Shown here: positions 7,803-16,052 of the stretch, in pieces | How positions within the stretch are numbered: the stretch's first letter is position 1 | Layout: every line of letters begins with the position of its first letter | From: an uncultured Moraxella sp. | GTDB taxonomy: Bacteria > Pseudomonadota > Gammaproteobacteria > Pseudomonadales > Moraxellaceae | DNA length: 64,000 nt | NCBI GenBank assembly: GCA_943908425.1 | Contig: CALTTC010000005.1 | Span: forward strand, 32,056 to 96,055 | Direction of reading: 5' to 3' | The notes under the pieces: model-generated | Told to the model about the DNA's origin: nothing | Databases searched by the model: none | What the model saw: the letters and a program-made list of their open reading frames with translations, nothing else | Program-made: the position numbers and the translations under genes

Positions 7803-8261
7803 TTATTGAGCGGTGGTCGCCACCATATAATCCACTGCCAGTTTAACATCGTTGGCACTGACGCCATCGGTGACTTGGGCGGGCATTTTATTGTAGCCGT
7901 TGATGGCACGCTGATAGAAAGTATCAATGTCGTCAATCTTGGCAATGCGCGCTTGCCAATTAGCGCTGTCACGCAGTTTTGGGGCATCAAGCAAGCCTTG
8001 GTCGTGGCAAATTTTGCATTGCTTGTCATAGAGCGCTTGACCTTCAGGGGTAGCAGTAGGGATAGCAATGCTAATACTTGGACTGACTTCTTGGGCGACT
8101 GTGGTCTCGGTAGTAGTAGCAACTGGCTCAGTAGCAGGGGTAGTAGGTGTGGCGGTCGCTGTCGTGCTCGCGGTTGCGGGCGGTGAATTGGTGTCGCCAC
8201 CACAAGCTGTCAGTAAGGTTAATAGCCCTGACACTACTAGCGTTTGCCAATATTGACGCAT
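7803..8261 (-). CDS. cytochrome c5-type monohaem lipoprotein
   Basis: Periplasmic membrane-anchored electron carrier. The 152 residues have a lipoprotein signal with lipobox LTAC (Cys20) and a Thr/Ala/Pro-rich linker to about residue 60. A single c-type haem domain follows, with Cys82-Lys-Ile-Cys85-His86 and the probable axial Met126 in NKMPAQ. The flexible linker would let the haem domain reach membrane complexes. It is monocistronic and convergent with yaaA. The specific redox partner cannot be told. Confidence 0.88.
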   Translation of the reverse strand: MRQYWQTLVVSGLLTLLTACGGDTNSPPATASTTATATPTTPATEPVATTTETTVAQEVSPSISIAIPTATPEGQALYDKQCKICHDQGLLDAPKLRDSANWQARIAKIDDIDTFYQRAINGYNKMPAQVTDGVSANDVKLAVDYMVATTAQ

Positions 8262-8380
8262 AATTTATATCCTTACATTTATTAGGGAATTAATGTTATC
8301 TTACGCCTAATTTACGGGAAAGTAAAGACAAATGCTGGCGGTTGTTTTATAATTGACAAAATTTTTTAGGAAAACGAACC

Positions 8381-9283
8381 ATGATTGCACTACAAAAGCG
8401 TCCACTACGCACCCTTGCCATCGCTTTGACCACGTTATTGGCACTGAGTGCCTGTGATAAGAAAAAAGACGTGCCTACCAATGGAGAAGTTTCCACCAAT
8501 ACAAGCGTCCAACCGCTTGCCCCCAATTGCGATGATGCCAGCGTTAAAAATTCGCTAGTTATGGCACTATCGCTACAAACGAGCCAAGATGTCGCTAATT
8601 TGATGGTAAACTTCCCTGATGATCCTATGCTGGATTTACCACGGCAAGTACAGCAGCGCCTAGCTAACCTAACTTTAGATTTTCAAAATATTCGTGCCGA
8701 AGGGGAGGTGTGTGTCGCGGATATGATTATTAATCTACCGCACACTGATGTGGGTTATGCACAGCGTTATTATATGCGTAACGGTACTTCTGTAGAACTA
8801 TTAGCACAGAACAAGGGCTTAAAGCTAGACGGTACGCGCATTGTGACGCCAGTGCGCTATAGCGTAACCAATGGACAAGCAGCGCTACTTGACCGCCCAA
8901 ATGCCCTAGCGCTTGTAGCGGAGATTATGAGTGCTTCTGCCTATATGATGAGCCAAGGCGCCGGACAAATAAATACCACAGCACGCCCGCCGATCAGAGT
9001 TGAGCCATTAGCGCCTGATTTTGCGCGTCCAGCGCCAGCACCGGAGGTGGTAGTCATTCCTGAGCCTGTCACCCCTAGCCCCACAGTCACTGATGAACCT
9101 TTTAGCACACTAGAGGACAATAGCACCACGCACGTGACCCCACATAGCCCAACAAGCGAAAAACCTAAAGCCACTGTCGCCGCGCCTAAACCCAAGCCAC
9201 CCACCGCCGCGCCTAGTGTCGCCCCAAGCCTGCCTGTTGGCGACGATGAGATTGTGGTGATTGAAGGTGATGACACTTACTAA
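8381..9283 (+). CDS. predicted lipoprotein with proline-rich tail, function unknown
   Basis: A 300-residue protein with an N-terminal signal and lipobox LSAC (Cys25). A folded region spans roughly 45-195 with two further cysteines (PNCDD, EVCVAD), and a Pro/Ala/Thr/Lys-rich disordered tail runs from about 205 to 285 before the acidic end GDDEIVVIEGDDTY. AGGAAAA precedes the ATG. I do not recognise the fold. Such tails often span the periplasm or bind peptidoglycan, but that is inference. It ends before a bidirectional terminator shared with ilvC. Confidence 0.8.
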   Translation: MIALQKRPLRTLAIALTTLLALSACDKKKDVPTNGEVSTNTSVQPLAPNCDDASVKNSLVMALSLQTSQDVANLMVNFPDDPMLDLPRQVQQRLANLTLDFQNIRAEGEVCVADMIINLPHTDVGYAQRYYMRNGTSVELLAQNKGLKLDGTRIVTPVRYSVTNGQAALLDRPNALALVAEIMSASAYMMSQGAGQINTTARPPIRVEPLAPDFARPAPAPEVVVIPEPVTPSPTVTDEPFSTLEDNSTTHVTPHSPTSEKPKATVAAPKPKPPTAAPSVAPSLPVGDDEIVVIEGDDTY

Positions 9284-9307
9284 TCTAGCTCAACAACCCA
9301 CAAAACC

Positions 9308-9335
9308 AAAAATCGCCCCTTAAAAGGCGATTTTT
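9308..9335. terminator. bidirectional terminator between convergent lipoprotein gene and ilvC
   Basis: AAAAATCGCC (9308-9317) and GGCGATTTTT (9326-9335) form a 10-bp stem with an 8-nt loop. T tracts are present on both strands, so it can serve the plus-strand lipoprotein gene and minus-strand ilvC. Confidence 0.88.
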
Positions 9336-9379
9336 GTTGTTTTGGCTTTATTAGTTATATTGATTAACAAAATACCAAA

Positions 9380-10402
9380 TTAGTTTTTGTCTTTATCAAT
9401 CAATTTATTGCTACCAATCCAAGGCATCATCGCACGCAGTTTTGCCCCTGTTTTTTCAATCTCGTGGTCGGCAGTGTTACGGCGACGAGCCGTCATTGAT
9501 GGGTAGTTGGTCGCCCCTTCGCTGATGAACATTTTGGCATACTCACCCGATTGGATACGTTTTAGAGCATGACGCATGGCACTGCGTGATTGTTCGTTGA
9601 TCACTTCCACCCCAGTGACATATTCACCAAATTCGGCATTGTTACTGATAGAATAATTCATATCAGCAATACCACCTTCATACATCAAATCAACAATGAG
9701 CTTTAATTCGTGCAAACATTCAAAATACGCCATCTCTGGGGCATAACCTGCTTCAACAAGCGTCTCAAAACCCATCTTGACCAGCTCTACCGCCCCACCA
9801 CACAATACGGCTTGTTCGCCAAATAGGTCGGTTTCGGTTTCGTCTTTAAAGGTGGTTTCAATAATGCCTGAGCGACCACCACCCACGCCAGCGGCATAAG
9901 ACAATGCCAACTGTTTTGCTGTGCCTGACGCATCTTGATAAACAGCAATCAAATCAGGCACGCCACCACCACGCACAAACTCAGAACGTACGGTATGCCC
10001 TGGGGCTTTTGGGGCAACCATAATCACATCTAAATCTTGGCGTGGCACAACTTGGTTATAATGAATCGCAAAACCGTGAGCAAAAGCCAGCGTTGCCCCT
10101 TGCTTAATGTTTGGCTCAATGTCGGTTTCATAAAGCTTGCGTTGCCATTCATCTGGGGTCAATATCATCACCACATCGGCATTTTTGACCGCATCGGCAG
10201 TTTTGGCAACGGCAAGCCCTGCTTTTTCTGCTTTTTGCCAAGACGGTGAATCCGCACGCAAGCCAACAGTAACGTCCACACCACTGTCTTTTAGGTTTAG
10301 TGCGTGGGCGTGCCCTTGTGAGCCGTAGCCGATAATGGCGACTTTTTTGTTTTGAATGACAGACAAATCACAATCTTTGTCATAATAAATGTTTAAACTC
10401 AT
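9380..10402 (-). CDS. ilvC: ketol-acid reductoisomerase (NADP+), class I
   Basis: Second step of isoleucine/valine synthesis: Mg2+-dependent isomeroreduction of acetohydroxyacids. The 340 residues have the Rossmann motif VAIIGYGSQGHAHALNLKDS near 20-40, the PKAPGHTVRSEFVRGGGVP loop and the knotted C-terminal domain with ETDLFGEQAVLCGG and SNNAEFGEYV. The start MSLNIYYDKD at 10402 has AAGGA 7 nt upstream; an ATG 8 codons further up is not needed. It is separated from ilvBN by a monooxygenase-like gene. Confidence 0.97.
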   Translation of the reverse strand: MSLNIYYDKDCDLSVIQNKKVAIIGYGSQGHAHALNLKDSGVDVTVGLRADSPSWQKAEKAGLAVAKTADAVKNADVVMILTPDEWQRKLYETDIEPNIKQGATLAFAHGFAIHYNQVVPRQDLDVIMVAPKAPGHTVRSEFVRGGGVPDLIAVYQDASGTAKQLALSYAAGVGGGRSGIIETTFKDETETDLFGEQAVLCGGAVELVKMGFETLVEAGYAPEMAYFECLHELKLIVDLMYEGGIADMNYSISNNAEFGEYVTGVEVINEQSRSAMRHALKRIQSGEYAKMFISEGATNYPSMTARRRNTADHEIEKTGAKLRAMMPWIGSNKLIDKDKN

Positions 10403-10501
10403 TACAGTTTCCTTAAAATTTGCCATAAATGGCGGTTAAAATAGGCTGGCTTGGTTATTTCACCAAAACCAACGCTTTGCCGTACACAAAAATTCATCAA
10501 G

Positions 10502-10557
10502 CTGTTTAAAATAGGCTATTTAAAACAAGCTATTTAAAATCGGCTGTTTAAAACCAA
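10502..10557. repeat. 4 x 14-bp imperfect tandem repeat upstream of ilvC
   Basis: The copies begin at 10502, 10516, 10530 and 10544, each of the form CTRTTTAAAAnnnn. A diverged partial copy (GGTTAAAATAGGCTGG) lies about 10433-10448. The array lies between the possible ilvC -10 and the start codon, so it would be in the ilvC leader. Confidence 0.85.
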
Positions 10558-10600
10558 TGACAACTTATCAAATACCTACTTATTTCCTGTTTAACAGCCT

Positions 10601-10609
10601 AGCATAACA
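10601..10609 (-). promoter_or_regulatory. possible ilvC extended -10
   Basis: The minus strand reads TGTTATGCT at 10609-10601, an extended -10 with a weak TTGTAA about 15 bp upstream. It predicts a leader of about 190 nt containing the tandem repeats. Confidence 0.35.
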
Positions 10610-10726
10610 TTGACAAAATTTTTACAAGCCTTGCTTTAATTATCTAATGACAATGGTTAAACACTTTAACACAGCATTTTAAACATTTCACTACGATAAA
10701 ACGTTCAAATAAAACACTCAAAATAG

Positions 10727-11014
10727 CTACTCATCTAAATAAACCAATGGCTGATAACGGCGTGCCACATTGATTGATGCTTGATACCAAGGGGACTGGC
10801 GGGTTCGCTCTTGGTGCAACAAAAAAGCCGTTTCATCAACAAATTCTTCTATCAGCCAAAACTTACAAGCATCATTGTCATCAGAACTTAGCTCAAAACG
10901 CAAACAGCCCACTTCATTCTTTGTCAATGCTTGATGGATTTTTAACGCGTCAAGCACGGCACAACGCTCATTTTCTGGTATGACAATATAGCCTGTCAGA
11001 CGCACTTTGGACAT
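10727..11014 (-). CDS. antibiotic biosynthesis monooxygenase (ABM)-type small protein
   Basis: A 95-residue dimeric alpha-beta barrel-like protein. The pattern VRLTGYIVIPENERCAVLDA ... EVGCLRFELSSDD ... FWLIEEFVDETAFLLHQ ... SPWY resembles ABM/YgiN-type putative quinol monooxygenases. The start MSKVRL at 11014 has AGGGGG 5 nt upstream; an upstream ATG at 11062 is less likely. It lies between ilvC and ilvN on the same strand, but with about 150 bp to ilvN it may be a separate unit. The substrate is unknown. Confidence 0.75.
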   Translation of the reverse strand: MSKVRLTGYIVIPENERCAVLDALKIHQALTKNEVGCLRFELSSDDNDACKFWLIEEFVDETAFLLHQERTRQSPWYQASINVARRYQPLVYLDE

Positions 11015-11162
11015 TACGCCCCCTTTTATCTGCCGATAGGTTGTCCCTAACATAAATGCCATTTGCCTTTTTGGTTGCCCTAGCAGTCATGCTTGAAACA
11101 GGTATTTACCCAGCAGCTTACACCCAAGCAACCAAACAACTACACTTGCAACATTTTATAGC

Positions 11163-11666
11163 TTATAGCGATAGCGTTTTTTCGCCCCGAGCAATGCCAA
11201 TCACGCCACTTCTCACCACTTCCAAAATCTTATCACGCCCCAAAACATCAATAAAGCCGTCCAATTTTGCCACATCACCTGTAATCAAAATGGTGTATAA
11301 GCTTGGGGTAACGTCCACAATTTGAGCCCGAAAAATATCGGCATTGCGTTTGATTTCATCACGCATACTAGGCGTTGCTCGCACCTTGATTAGCATAAGT
11401 TCTCGCTCAATATGGCTGGCTTCTAGGCTGGATAAATTCAGCACTTTGACCACTTCAATCAATTTGTGCAACTGTTTGGTGATTTGCTCAATTTTATTAT
11501 CGCTTGCCATTGTCGTCAAGGTAAGCCGTGAAATCGTTGGGTCTTCGGTAGCGGCAACATTTAACGTATCAATATTGTAGCCACGCTGACTAAATAAGCC
11601 TACCACTCGTGATAGCGACCCTGCTTCATTTTCCATCAATACCGAAATCAAATGCTTTTTTTTCAT
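11163..11666 (-). CDS. ilvN: acetolactate synthase small (regulatory) subunit
   Basis: Regulatory subunit giving valine feedback sensitivity to acetohydroxyacid synthase. The 167 residues show an N-terminal ACT domain (KHLISVLMENEAGSLSRVVG, RGYNIDTLNVAATEDPTISR) and the C-terminal domain with ELMLIKVRA and IVDVTPSLYTILITGD. By length it is the IlvH/IlvN long type. The ATG at 11666 overlaps the ilvB stop (TGATG), showing translational coupling and fixing the start. Confidence 0.95.
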   Translation of the reverse strand: MKKKHLISVLMENEAGSLSRVVGLFSQRGYNIDTLNVAATEDPTISRLTLTTMASDNKIEQITKQLHKLIEVVKVLNLSSLEASHIERELMLIKVRATPSMRDEIKRNADIFRAQIVDVTPSLYTILITGDVAKLDGFIDVLGRDKILEVVRSGVIGIARGEKTLSL

Positions 11667-13498
11667 CAGGTACGCTCCCCTTTTGCTAGCCACATATCTC
11701 GCATTGATTGCCCTGCTACTTGCATTGGATAAACGTGTTCAGTTCTATCCACATACATATCAATCAGCACAAGCCTATCTTTAATAGCAAGGGCAGCAGC
11801 AAGCCCATCTGTCATTGTGGCAGGATTGGTGATTTTGACGCCCATATGCCCATAACTTTCGGCAAGCTTAACAAAATCAGGCAAGCTTTGCATATAGCTT
11901 TGGGCGTGTCGACCTTCATAAAGCATATCTTGCCACTGCTTGACCATACCCAACTGAGCGTTATTTAAAATCAAAATTTTAATGGGCAAGTCATATTGCA
12001 AGCACGTTGACAGCTCTTGGATATTCATCTGTACCGAGCCTTCACCTGTAATGCACACCACATCAGAGCTAGGATTGACAAGCTTGGCTGCCATTGCATA
12101 AGGTATGCCCACGCCCATCGTGCCAAGACCGCCAGAGTTGAGCCATTGGCGTGGTCTGTCGTATTTATAATACAAAGCAGCAAACATCTGATGTTGCCCC
12201 ACATCGCTTGTAATAATCGCTTGACCATTGGTCAATTCATAAAGCGTTTCAATGGCGTTTTGTGGTTTAATCAAATGCACAGGGTCATCGCCTAGCGTGG
12301 TATCATAACGCAAGCCGTGGCGTTTTCGCCATTCGTCAATTTGTTGCCACCAGTCAGTTAGTGCTTGCGTGTCTTGCAATTTATTATCGCCAATCAAGGT
12401 GAGCATTTGGGCAAGTACCGCTTTAATATCGCCGACAATGGGAATATGGGCGTTAATGGTTTTGGCAATACTGGCTGGGTCAATGTCAATATGAATGATG
12501 GTCGCATTTGGGCAAAACTGCTTGACGTTATTGGTAACACGGTCATCAAATCTTGCCCCCACTGCCAAAATCACATCGCTATAATGCATTGCCATATTGG
12601 CTTCATAAGTGCCGTGCATACCAAGCATACCCAAAAACTGCATATCCGAGCCTGCAAAACTGCCAAGCCCCATCAAGGTATTGGTTACTGGCAAATTAAG
12701 CTGTTTGGCAAGATGGCGTAATTCATCACTGGCGTTGGCAAGCACTGTTCCGCCCCCTGCATAAACAATGGGGCGTTTGGCATTTAATAATGTCTGTACG
12801 GCTTTTTTGATTTGTCCTGCATGCCCTTTTAAGGTAGGCTGATACGACCGTAACGACACATGGTCTGCTTTTTTATACACAAATTTTTCATAAGGATTGG
12901 TCATATCTTTTGGAATATCAACCACCACAGGGCCTGGTCTGCCTGTGCTTGCGATATAAAAGGCTTTTTTGATAATGGTTGTAAACTGCTCAGGACTGCG
13001 AATTTGAAAACTGTGCTTGACAATGGGGCGAGAGACGCCCACCATATCACACTCTTGAAAGGCATCATCGCCAATTAGCCCACTTGGTACTTGCCCTGCC
13101 AGCACCACCATTGGAATAGAATCCATAAAGGCGGTTGCAATCGCCGTTACCGTATTGGTCGCCCCAGGGCCTGATGTGGCAAGCACCACCCCCACCTTGC
13201 CTGTTGTACGGCTATAAGCGTCCGCCATATGCCCTGCTGCTTGCTCGTGGCGTACCAAAATATGCTGAATGCTGTCTTGCTGAAACAAAGCATCATAAAT
13301 ATGTAACACCGCCCCGCCAGGATAACCAAAAATATACTGCACACCTTCATCAATCAAAGCTTGCACCAAAAGCTCCGCTCCGCTCATCATCACGGTTTCG
13401 CCGTTGGCAATTTGGGCTTGTTTTTGGTGAAATTGCTGGGTGTGTGGTGTAGGCGTGGGTTGCCCTGTCATATTGGGCGTTTGGGTCGTGTCTGTCAT
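11666..13498 (-). CDS. ilvB: acetolactate synthase large (catalytic) subunit
   Basis: ThDP-dependent enzyme joining two pyruvates, or pyruvate and 2-oxobutyrate, in the first common step of branched-chain amino acid synthesis. The 610 residues have FGYPGGAVLHIYD, the catalytic glutamate in LVRHEQAAGHMADAY, a central FAD-type domain, and the ThDP motif from GEGSVQMNIQELSTCLQY to NNAQLGMVKQWQ. The start MTDTTQTP at 13498 has AAGGA 6 nt upstream. A Thr/Gln/Pro-rich extension of about 35 residues precedes the enzyme core. Also named ilvI in some genomes. Confidence 0.95.
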   Translation of the reverse strand: MTDTTQTPNMTGQPTPTPHTQQFHQKQAQIANGETVMMSGAELLVQALIDEGVQYIFGYPGGAVLHIYDALFQQDSIQHILVRHEQAAGHMADAYSRTTGKVGVVLATSGPGATNTVTAIATAFMDSIPMVVLAGQVPSGLIGDDAFQECDMVGVSRPIVKHSFQIRSPEQFTTIIKKAFYIASTGRPGPVVVDIPKDMTNPYEKFVYKKADHVSLRSYQPTLKGHAGQIKKAVQTLLNAKRPIVYAGGGTVLANASDELRHLAKQLNLPVTNTLMGLGSFAGSDMQFLGMLGMHGTYEANMAMHYSDVILAVGARFDDRVTNNVKQFCPNATIIHIDIDPASIAKTINAHIPIVGDIKAVLAQMLTLIGDNKLQDTQALTDWWQQIDEWRKRHGLRYDTTLGDDPVHLIKPQNAIETLYELTNGQAIITSDVGQHQMFAALYYKYDRPRQWLNSGGLGTMGVGIPYAMAAKLVNPSSDVVCITGEGSVQMNIQELSTCLQYDLPIKILILNNAQLGMVKQWQDMLYEGRHAQSYMQSLPDFVKLAESYGHMGVKITNPATMTDGLAAALAIKDRLVLIDMYVDRTEHVYPMQVAGQSMRDMWLAKGERT

Positions 13499-13613
13499 CT
13501 CAATCCTTGGGATATACACTTACAGATTGTCAAACAGCATAACTTAAGCATGACTTAAGCGACTTGTCTTGCCAACCGGTAAGTTGCAACAATGCCTAGC
13601 ACGCTTTGGTGTG

Positions 13614-13643
13614 TTGGCAAATCATTTGACGTGGGTTTGCCAA
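13614..13643. promoter_or_regulatory. 8-bp inverted repeat in the ilvBN upstream region
   Basis: TTGGCAAA (13614-13621) and TTTGCCAA (13636-13643) flank 14 nt. It lies just downstream of the possible ilvB promoter. A directly repeated ACTTAAGC (13542-13549 and 13553-13560) is nearer the gene. Either could be an operator or leader structure; no branched-chain-rich leader peptide was found. Confidence 0.4.
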
Positions 13644-13660
13644 ATGCTGACTATAGGCTT

Positions 13661-13689
13661 ATCATCGCTTTTTTGCTTGCTAAAGTCAA
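13661..13689 (-). promoter_or_regulatory. possible ilvBN promoter
   Basis: The minus strand has TTGACT (13689-13684), 17 bp, then GATGAT (13666-13661), a good -35 with a weak -10. Within the 312-bp interval between ilvB and the next gene this is the best promoter-like match on this strand. Confidence 0.4.
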
Positions 13690-13810
13690 GTACAATTTAC
13701 CACCAATACCCGCCCAATACACAACAAGTCACCGCTTGCCACAAAAACTTTAGACAAAACACAAAAATCAAGGTAATATATAGCAAATTTATTCTAAAGG
13801 ATAACACACT

Positions 13811-14245
13811 ATGCAAAAGTTGCTTATCGCCGCCTTCGCTCTTAGTCTGTGTACACCGCTAGCGCAAGCTTTTACCGTGTATAAGAGCATTGGGGCACAC
13901 GGTGAGGTCAGATACACCCAAGCACCACCTCAAGACGCTACCAATGTGGAAGTCATTGAATTTCGTAATGATGGGCGGGTCAATACCGCAGGCGAGTACG
14001 CCCCGCAAGCCAACGCCGGCACACCAGACAACAATAACGCCGAATTACAGCGCCAAATCGCTGAAGCTGAAGCGCGCGAAACTGCCGAGCGTTGCCGTAT
14101 TTTGCGTAACAACTTAGCAAGCCTTAATATCGGCGGTCCTATTTACGATATTGGACCTAGTGGCGAACGCTCTTATCTTGACCCCCAAGAGATTGCCAGT
14201 CGCCGTGAGCGTATTCAGCAAGCCATCAATCAATTTTGTAAATAA
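13811..14245 (+). CDS. DUF4124-type secreted protein
   Basis: A 144-residue exported protein with a signal peptide (about residues 1-20, ending AQA). A short DUF4124-like beta unit follows (FTVYKSIGAHGEVRYTQAPP), then a linker, an Ala/Glu/Arg-rich helix with a cysteine (ETAERCRILRNNL), and a C-terminal helix ending in Cys-Lys. The two late cysteines may form a disulfide. AAGGA is 9 nt before the ATG. The function of the family is not established. Confidence 0.8.
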   Translation: MQKLLIAAFALSLCTPLAQAFTVYKSIGAHGEVRYTQAPPQDATNVEVIEFRNDGRVNTAGEYAPQANAGTPDNNNAELQRQIAEAEARETAERCRILRNNLASLNIGGPIYDIGPSGERSYLDPQEIASRRERIQQAINQFCK

Positions 14246-14253
14246 TCCCCACA

Positions 14254-14282
14254 AAAAAAGCTTAGAATATCTAAGCTTTTTT
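14254..14282. terminator. bidirectional terminator
   Basis: AAAAAAGCTTAG (14254-14265) and CTAAGCTTTTTT (14271-14282) form a 12-bp stem with a 5-nt loop and T tracts on both strands. It serves the DUF4124 gene and the convergent LysM gene. Confidence 0.88.
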
Positions 14283-14301
14283 ATTAAACCCATAAAACTA
14301 T

Positions 14302-14820
14302 TTAGCTAGGAATGCGTAGCACTTGCCCAACATAGATTTTGTTAGGGTCAGACAGCATGGGCTTGTTCGCTTCAAAAATTTTCATATAATCATTGGCATT
14401 GCCATACATCTCTTTGGCGATTTTGGATAAGGTGTCGCCAGATTTTACGGTATGAAAACGTGATTCAGGCTCAGCTTGTGCCACTTCAATATCATCCACA
14501 ACAGTCGCCACATATTGCACATTGCCCACCGCCAATCTGGCACGCTCACGGTCAGCTTGGGTTTTGGCTTGTCCGCTCAAGGTTACCGTATCGGTTGCCC
14601 CATTGTAATTGACTTTTAACCCATCAATACTGACATTTTGGTCTTGGATACGCTTTAATAGCAAATTAGCAATTTCTTGGGCAGATGGCTCAGCTGTCTT
14701 TTGCGGCGTGGGCGCGGCAGCAGGCGTGGTGCTGACATTGGTGGTTGTGGTTGATTGTTTGTCATCATCACGATTAAAGATTTTATCACCAATGTTTTTG
14801 GCAAAACTAAAAATACCCAT
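14302..14820 (-). CDS. kbp: BON-LysM protein (Kbp/YgaU family)
   Basis: A 172-residue cytosolic-type protein without signal peptide, like E. coli Kbp (YgaU), a K+-binding protein. The order is an N-terminal MGIFSFAKNIGDKIF helix, a Thr/Pro/Ala-rich linker (about 22-45), a BON domain (about 45-110; NVSIDGLKVNYNGATDTVTL) and a C-terminal LysM domain (FHTVKSGDTLSKIAKEMYGN ... NKIYVGQVLRIPS). The linker is longer than in E. coli Kbp (149 residues). Potassium binding is from the family. Confidence 0.88.
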   Translation of the reverse strand: MGIFSFAKNIGDKIFNRDDDKQSTTTTNVSTTPAAAPTPQKTAEPSAQEIANLLLKRIQDQNVSIDGLKVNYNGATDTVTLSGQAKTQADRERARLAVGNVQYVATVVDDIEVAQAEPESRFHTVKSGDTLSKIAKEMYGNANDYMKIFEANKPMLSDPNKIYVGQVLRIPS

Positions 14821-14897
14821 AACAATACTCCTTAAAATAAAAAATAAACTTACATTATCATAGCAAGATTTGTCGCGCCTAATGTTATAAAATTGTC

Positions 14898-14924
14898 AAA
14901 AAAACCTGCTAAATGCAGGTCTTT
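14898..14924 (-). terminator. acpP terminator
   Basis: ACCTGC (14904-14909) and GCAGGT (14915-14920) form the stem; on the minus strand it is followed by seven T. It lies about 35 nt past the acpP stop. Confidence 0.8.
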
Positions 14925-14958
14925 TATGGCAATAGGCTTACTTGCTTAGATTACTTAC

Positions 14959-15195
14959 CTAGTCCAATTTTTGTTGCACATAATCAATCGCTGATTGCAC
15001 AGTGGTTAGGTTTGCCGAGTCTTCATCAGGAATAGTAATCTCAAACTGGTCTTCAAATGCCATTACTAGTTCAACCAAATCCAAAGAATCCGCACCCAAA
15101 TCGTCCACGAATGACGCCTCATTACTTAGCTCATCTACCGAGTGTCCAAGCTGTTCGGCAACGGCTTCTTTAACTTTTGTTGCGATATCACTCAT
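14959..15195 (-). CDS. acpP: acyl carrier protein
   Basis: Small acidic carrier of growing fatty acyl chains. The 78 residues start MSDIATKVKEAVAEQLG and carry the phosphopantetheine serine in DLGADSLDLVELVMAFED. The start at 15195 follows a Shine-Dalgarno AGGAG; a longer frame upstream is not supported. It has its own strong promoter in the 128-bp gap after fabG, as is common for this highly expressed gene. Confidence 0.97.
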   Translation of the reverse strand: MSDIATKVKEAVAEQLGHSVDELSNEASFVDDLGADSLDLVELVMAFEDQFEITIPDEDSANLTTVQSAIDYVQQKLD

Positions 15196-15270
15196 TTTAC
15201 TTCTCCTAATTAATGTTATACGATACTGCACCACGCACTATCGTTTACAAACGTTCACAAGTTTGACGAA

Positions 15271-15299
15271 ATTTTAATCAATAACACGTTGTTTGTCAA
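15271..15299 (-). promoter_or_regulatory. acpP promoter
   Basis: The minus strand has TTGACA (15299-15294), 17 bp, TAAAAT (15276-15271), a near-consensus sigma70 promoter placed between fabG and acpP. Confidence 0.85.
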
Positions 15300-15323
15300 T
15301 CTTTTTCGCGCCTTTTACGCAAA

Positions 15324-16052
15324 TTACATATACATACCGCCATTGACCGCAAGCACCGACCCTGTAATGTAACCCGCGTCATCACTCGCCAAAAACGCCA
15401 CAGCGGCGGCAATATCGTCAGGCTGACCCAGTCTAGCAAGTGGCACTGCATCTAGCATGGAATTTAATAAACGCTCATCTAACTCATCAGTCATATCCGT
15501 TTCTATCAGTCCAGGCGCAACACAATTGACCGTCACCCCACGCGAACCAATCTCTCGCGCCAACGCACGGCTAAAGCCTTCAAGCCCTGCTTTACTGGCG
15601 GCATAGTTGGTCTGCCCTGCATTGCCCATCTGCCCAACCACTGAGCTGATGTTAATAATCCGCCCAAAACGCGCTTTCATCATTCCCTTAATGGCTCGGC
15701 GTGATAGACGGTAAATGGCGGTGAGATTGGTATCTAGCACCTTATCCCACGCCTCATCCGTCATCCGCATAAGCAAGCCATCTTGCGTAATCCCGGCATT
15801 ATTGACCAACACTTGCAAACTACCATAGACGCTATCAATCTCCTCAAACAACGTCTCCACTTGAGCGTTATCACAGACATCTAGCACTCGCCCTACGCCA
15901 TCATAAGCACTTAAATAATCACTAATAGTCTGTGCCCCTTTTTCGCTGGTCGCCGTGCCAATAACAAAATAGCCCTCTTCTGCCAAACGCAAGGCAATCG
16001 CCCGCCCAATACCTCGGCTTGCCCCAGTAACCAATACAATTTTACGACTCAT
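15324..16052 (-). CDS. fabG: 3-oxoacyl-ACP reductase
   Basis: NADPH-dependent reduction of 3-oxoacyl-ACP in fatty acid elongation. This 242-residue short-chain dehydrogenase has the cofactor motif VTGASRGIGRAIALRL at the N-terminus, NNAGITQDGLLMRM, the catalytic Ser-Tyr-Lys in NISSVVGQ and TNYAASKAGLEGF, and the family end YITGSVLAVNGGMYM. It starts directly after the fabD stop with no intergenic base, so it is in an operon. Confidence 0.96.
   Translation of the reverse strand: MSRKIVLVTGASRGIGRAIALRLAEEGYFVIGTATSEKGAQTISDYLSAYDGVGRVLDVCDNAQVETLFEEIDSVYGSLQVLVNNAGITQDGLLMRMTDEAWDKVLDTNLTAIYRLSRRAIKGMMKARFGRIINISSVVGQMGNAGQTNYAASKAGLEGFSRALAREIGSRGVTVNCVAPGLIETDMTDELDERLLNSMLDAVPLARLGQPDDIAAAVAFLASDDAGYITGSVLAVNGGMYM

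Larger units (their letters stand above)
10403..10726. other. ilvC upstream region, 324 bp without a gene
   Basis: It holds the ilvC Shine-Dalgarno, four 14-bp tandem repeats at 10502-10557, a possible ilvC -10 at 10601-10609, and AT-rich sequence of no clear function between 10610 and 10726. No ORF of credible coding character was seen. Confidence 0.6.
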
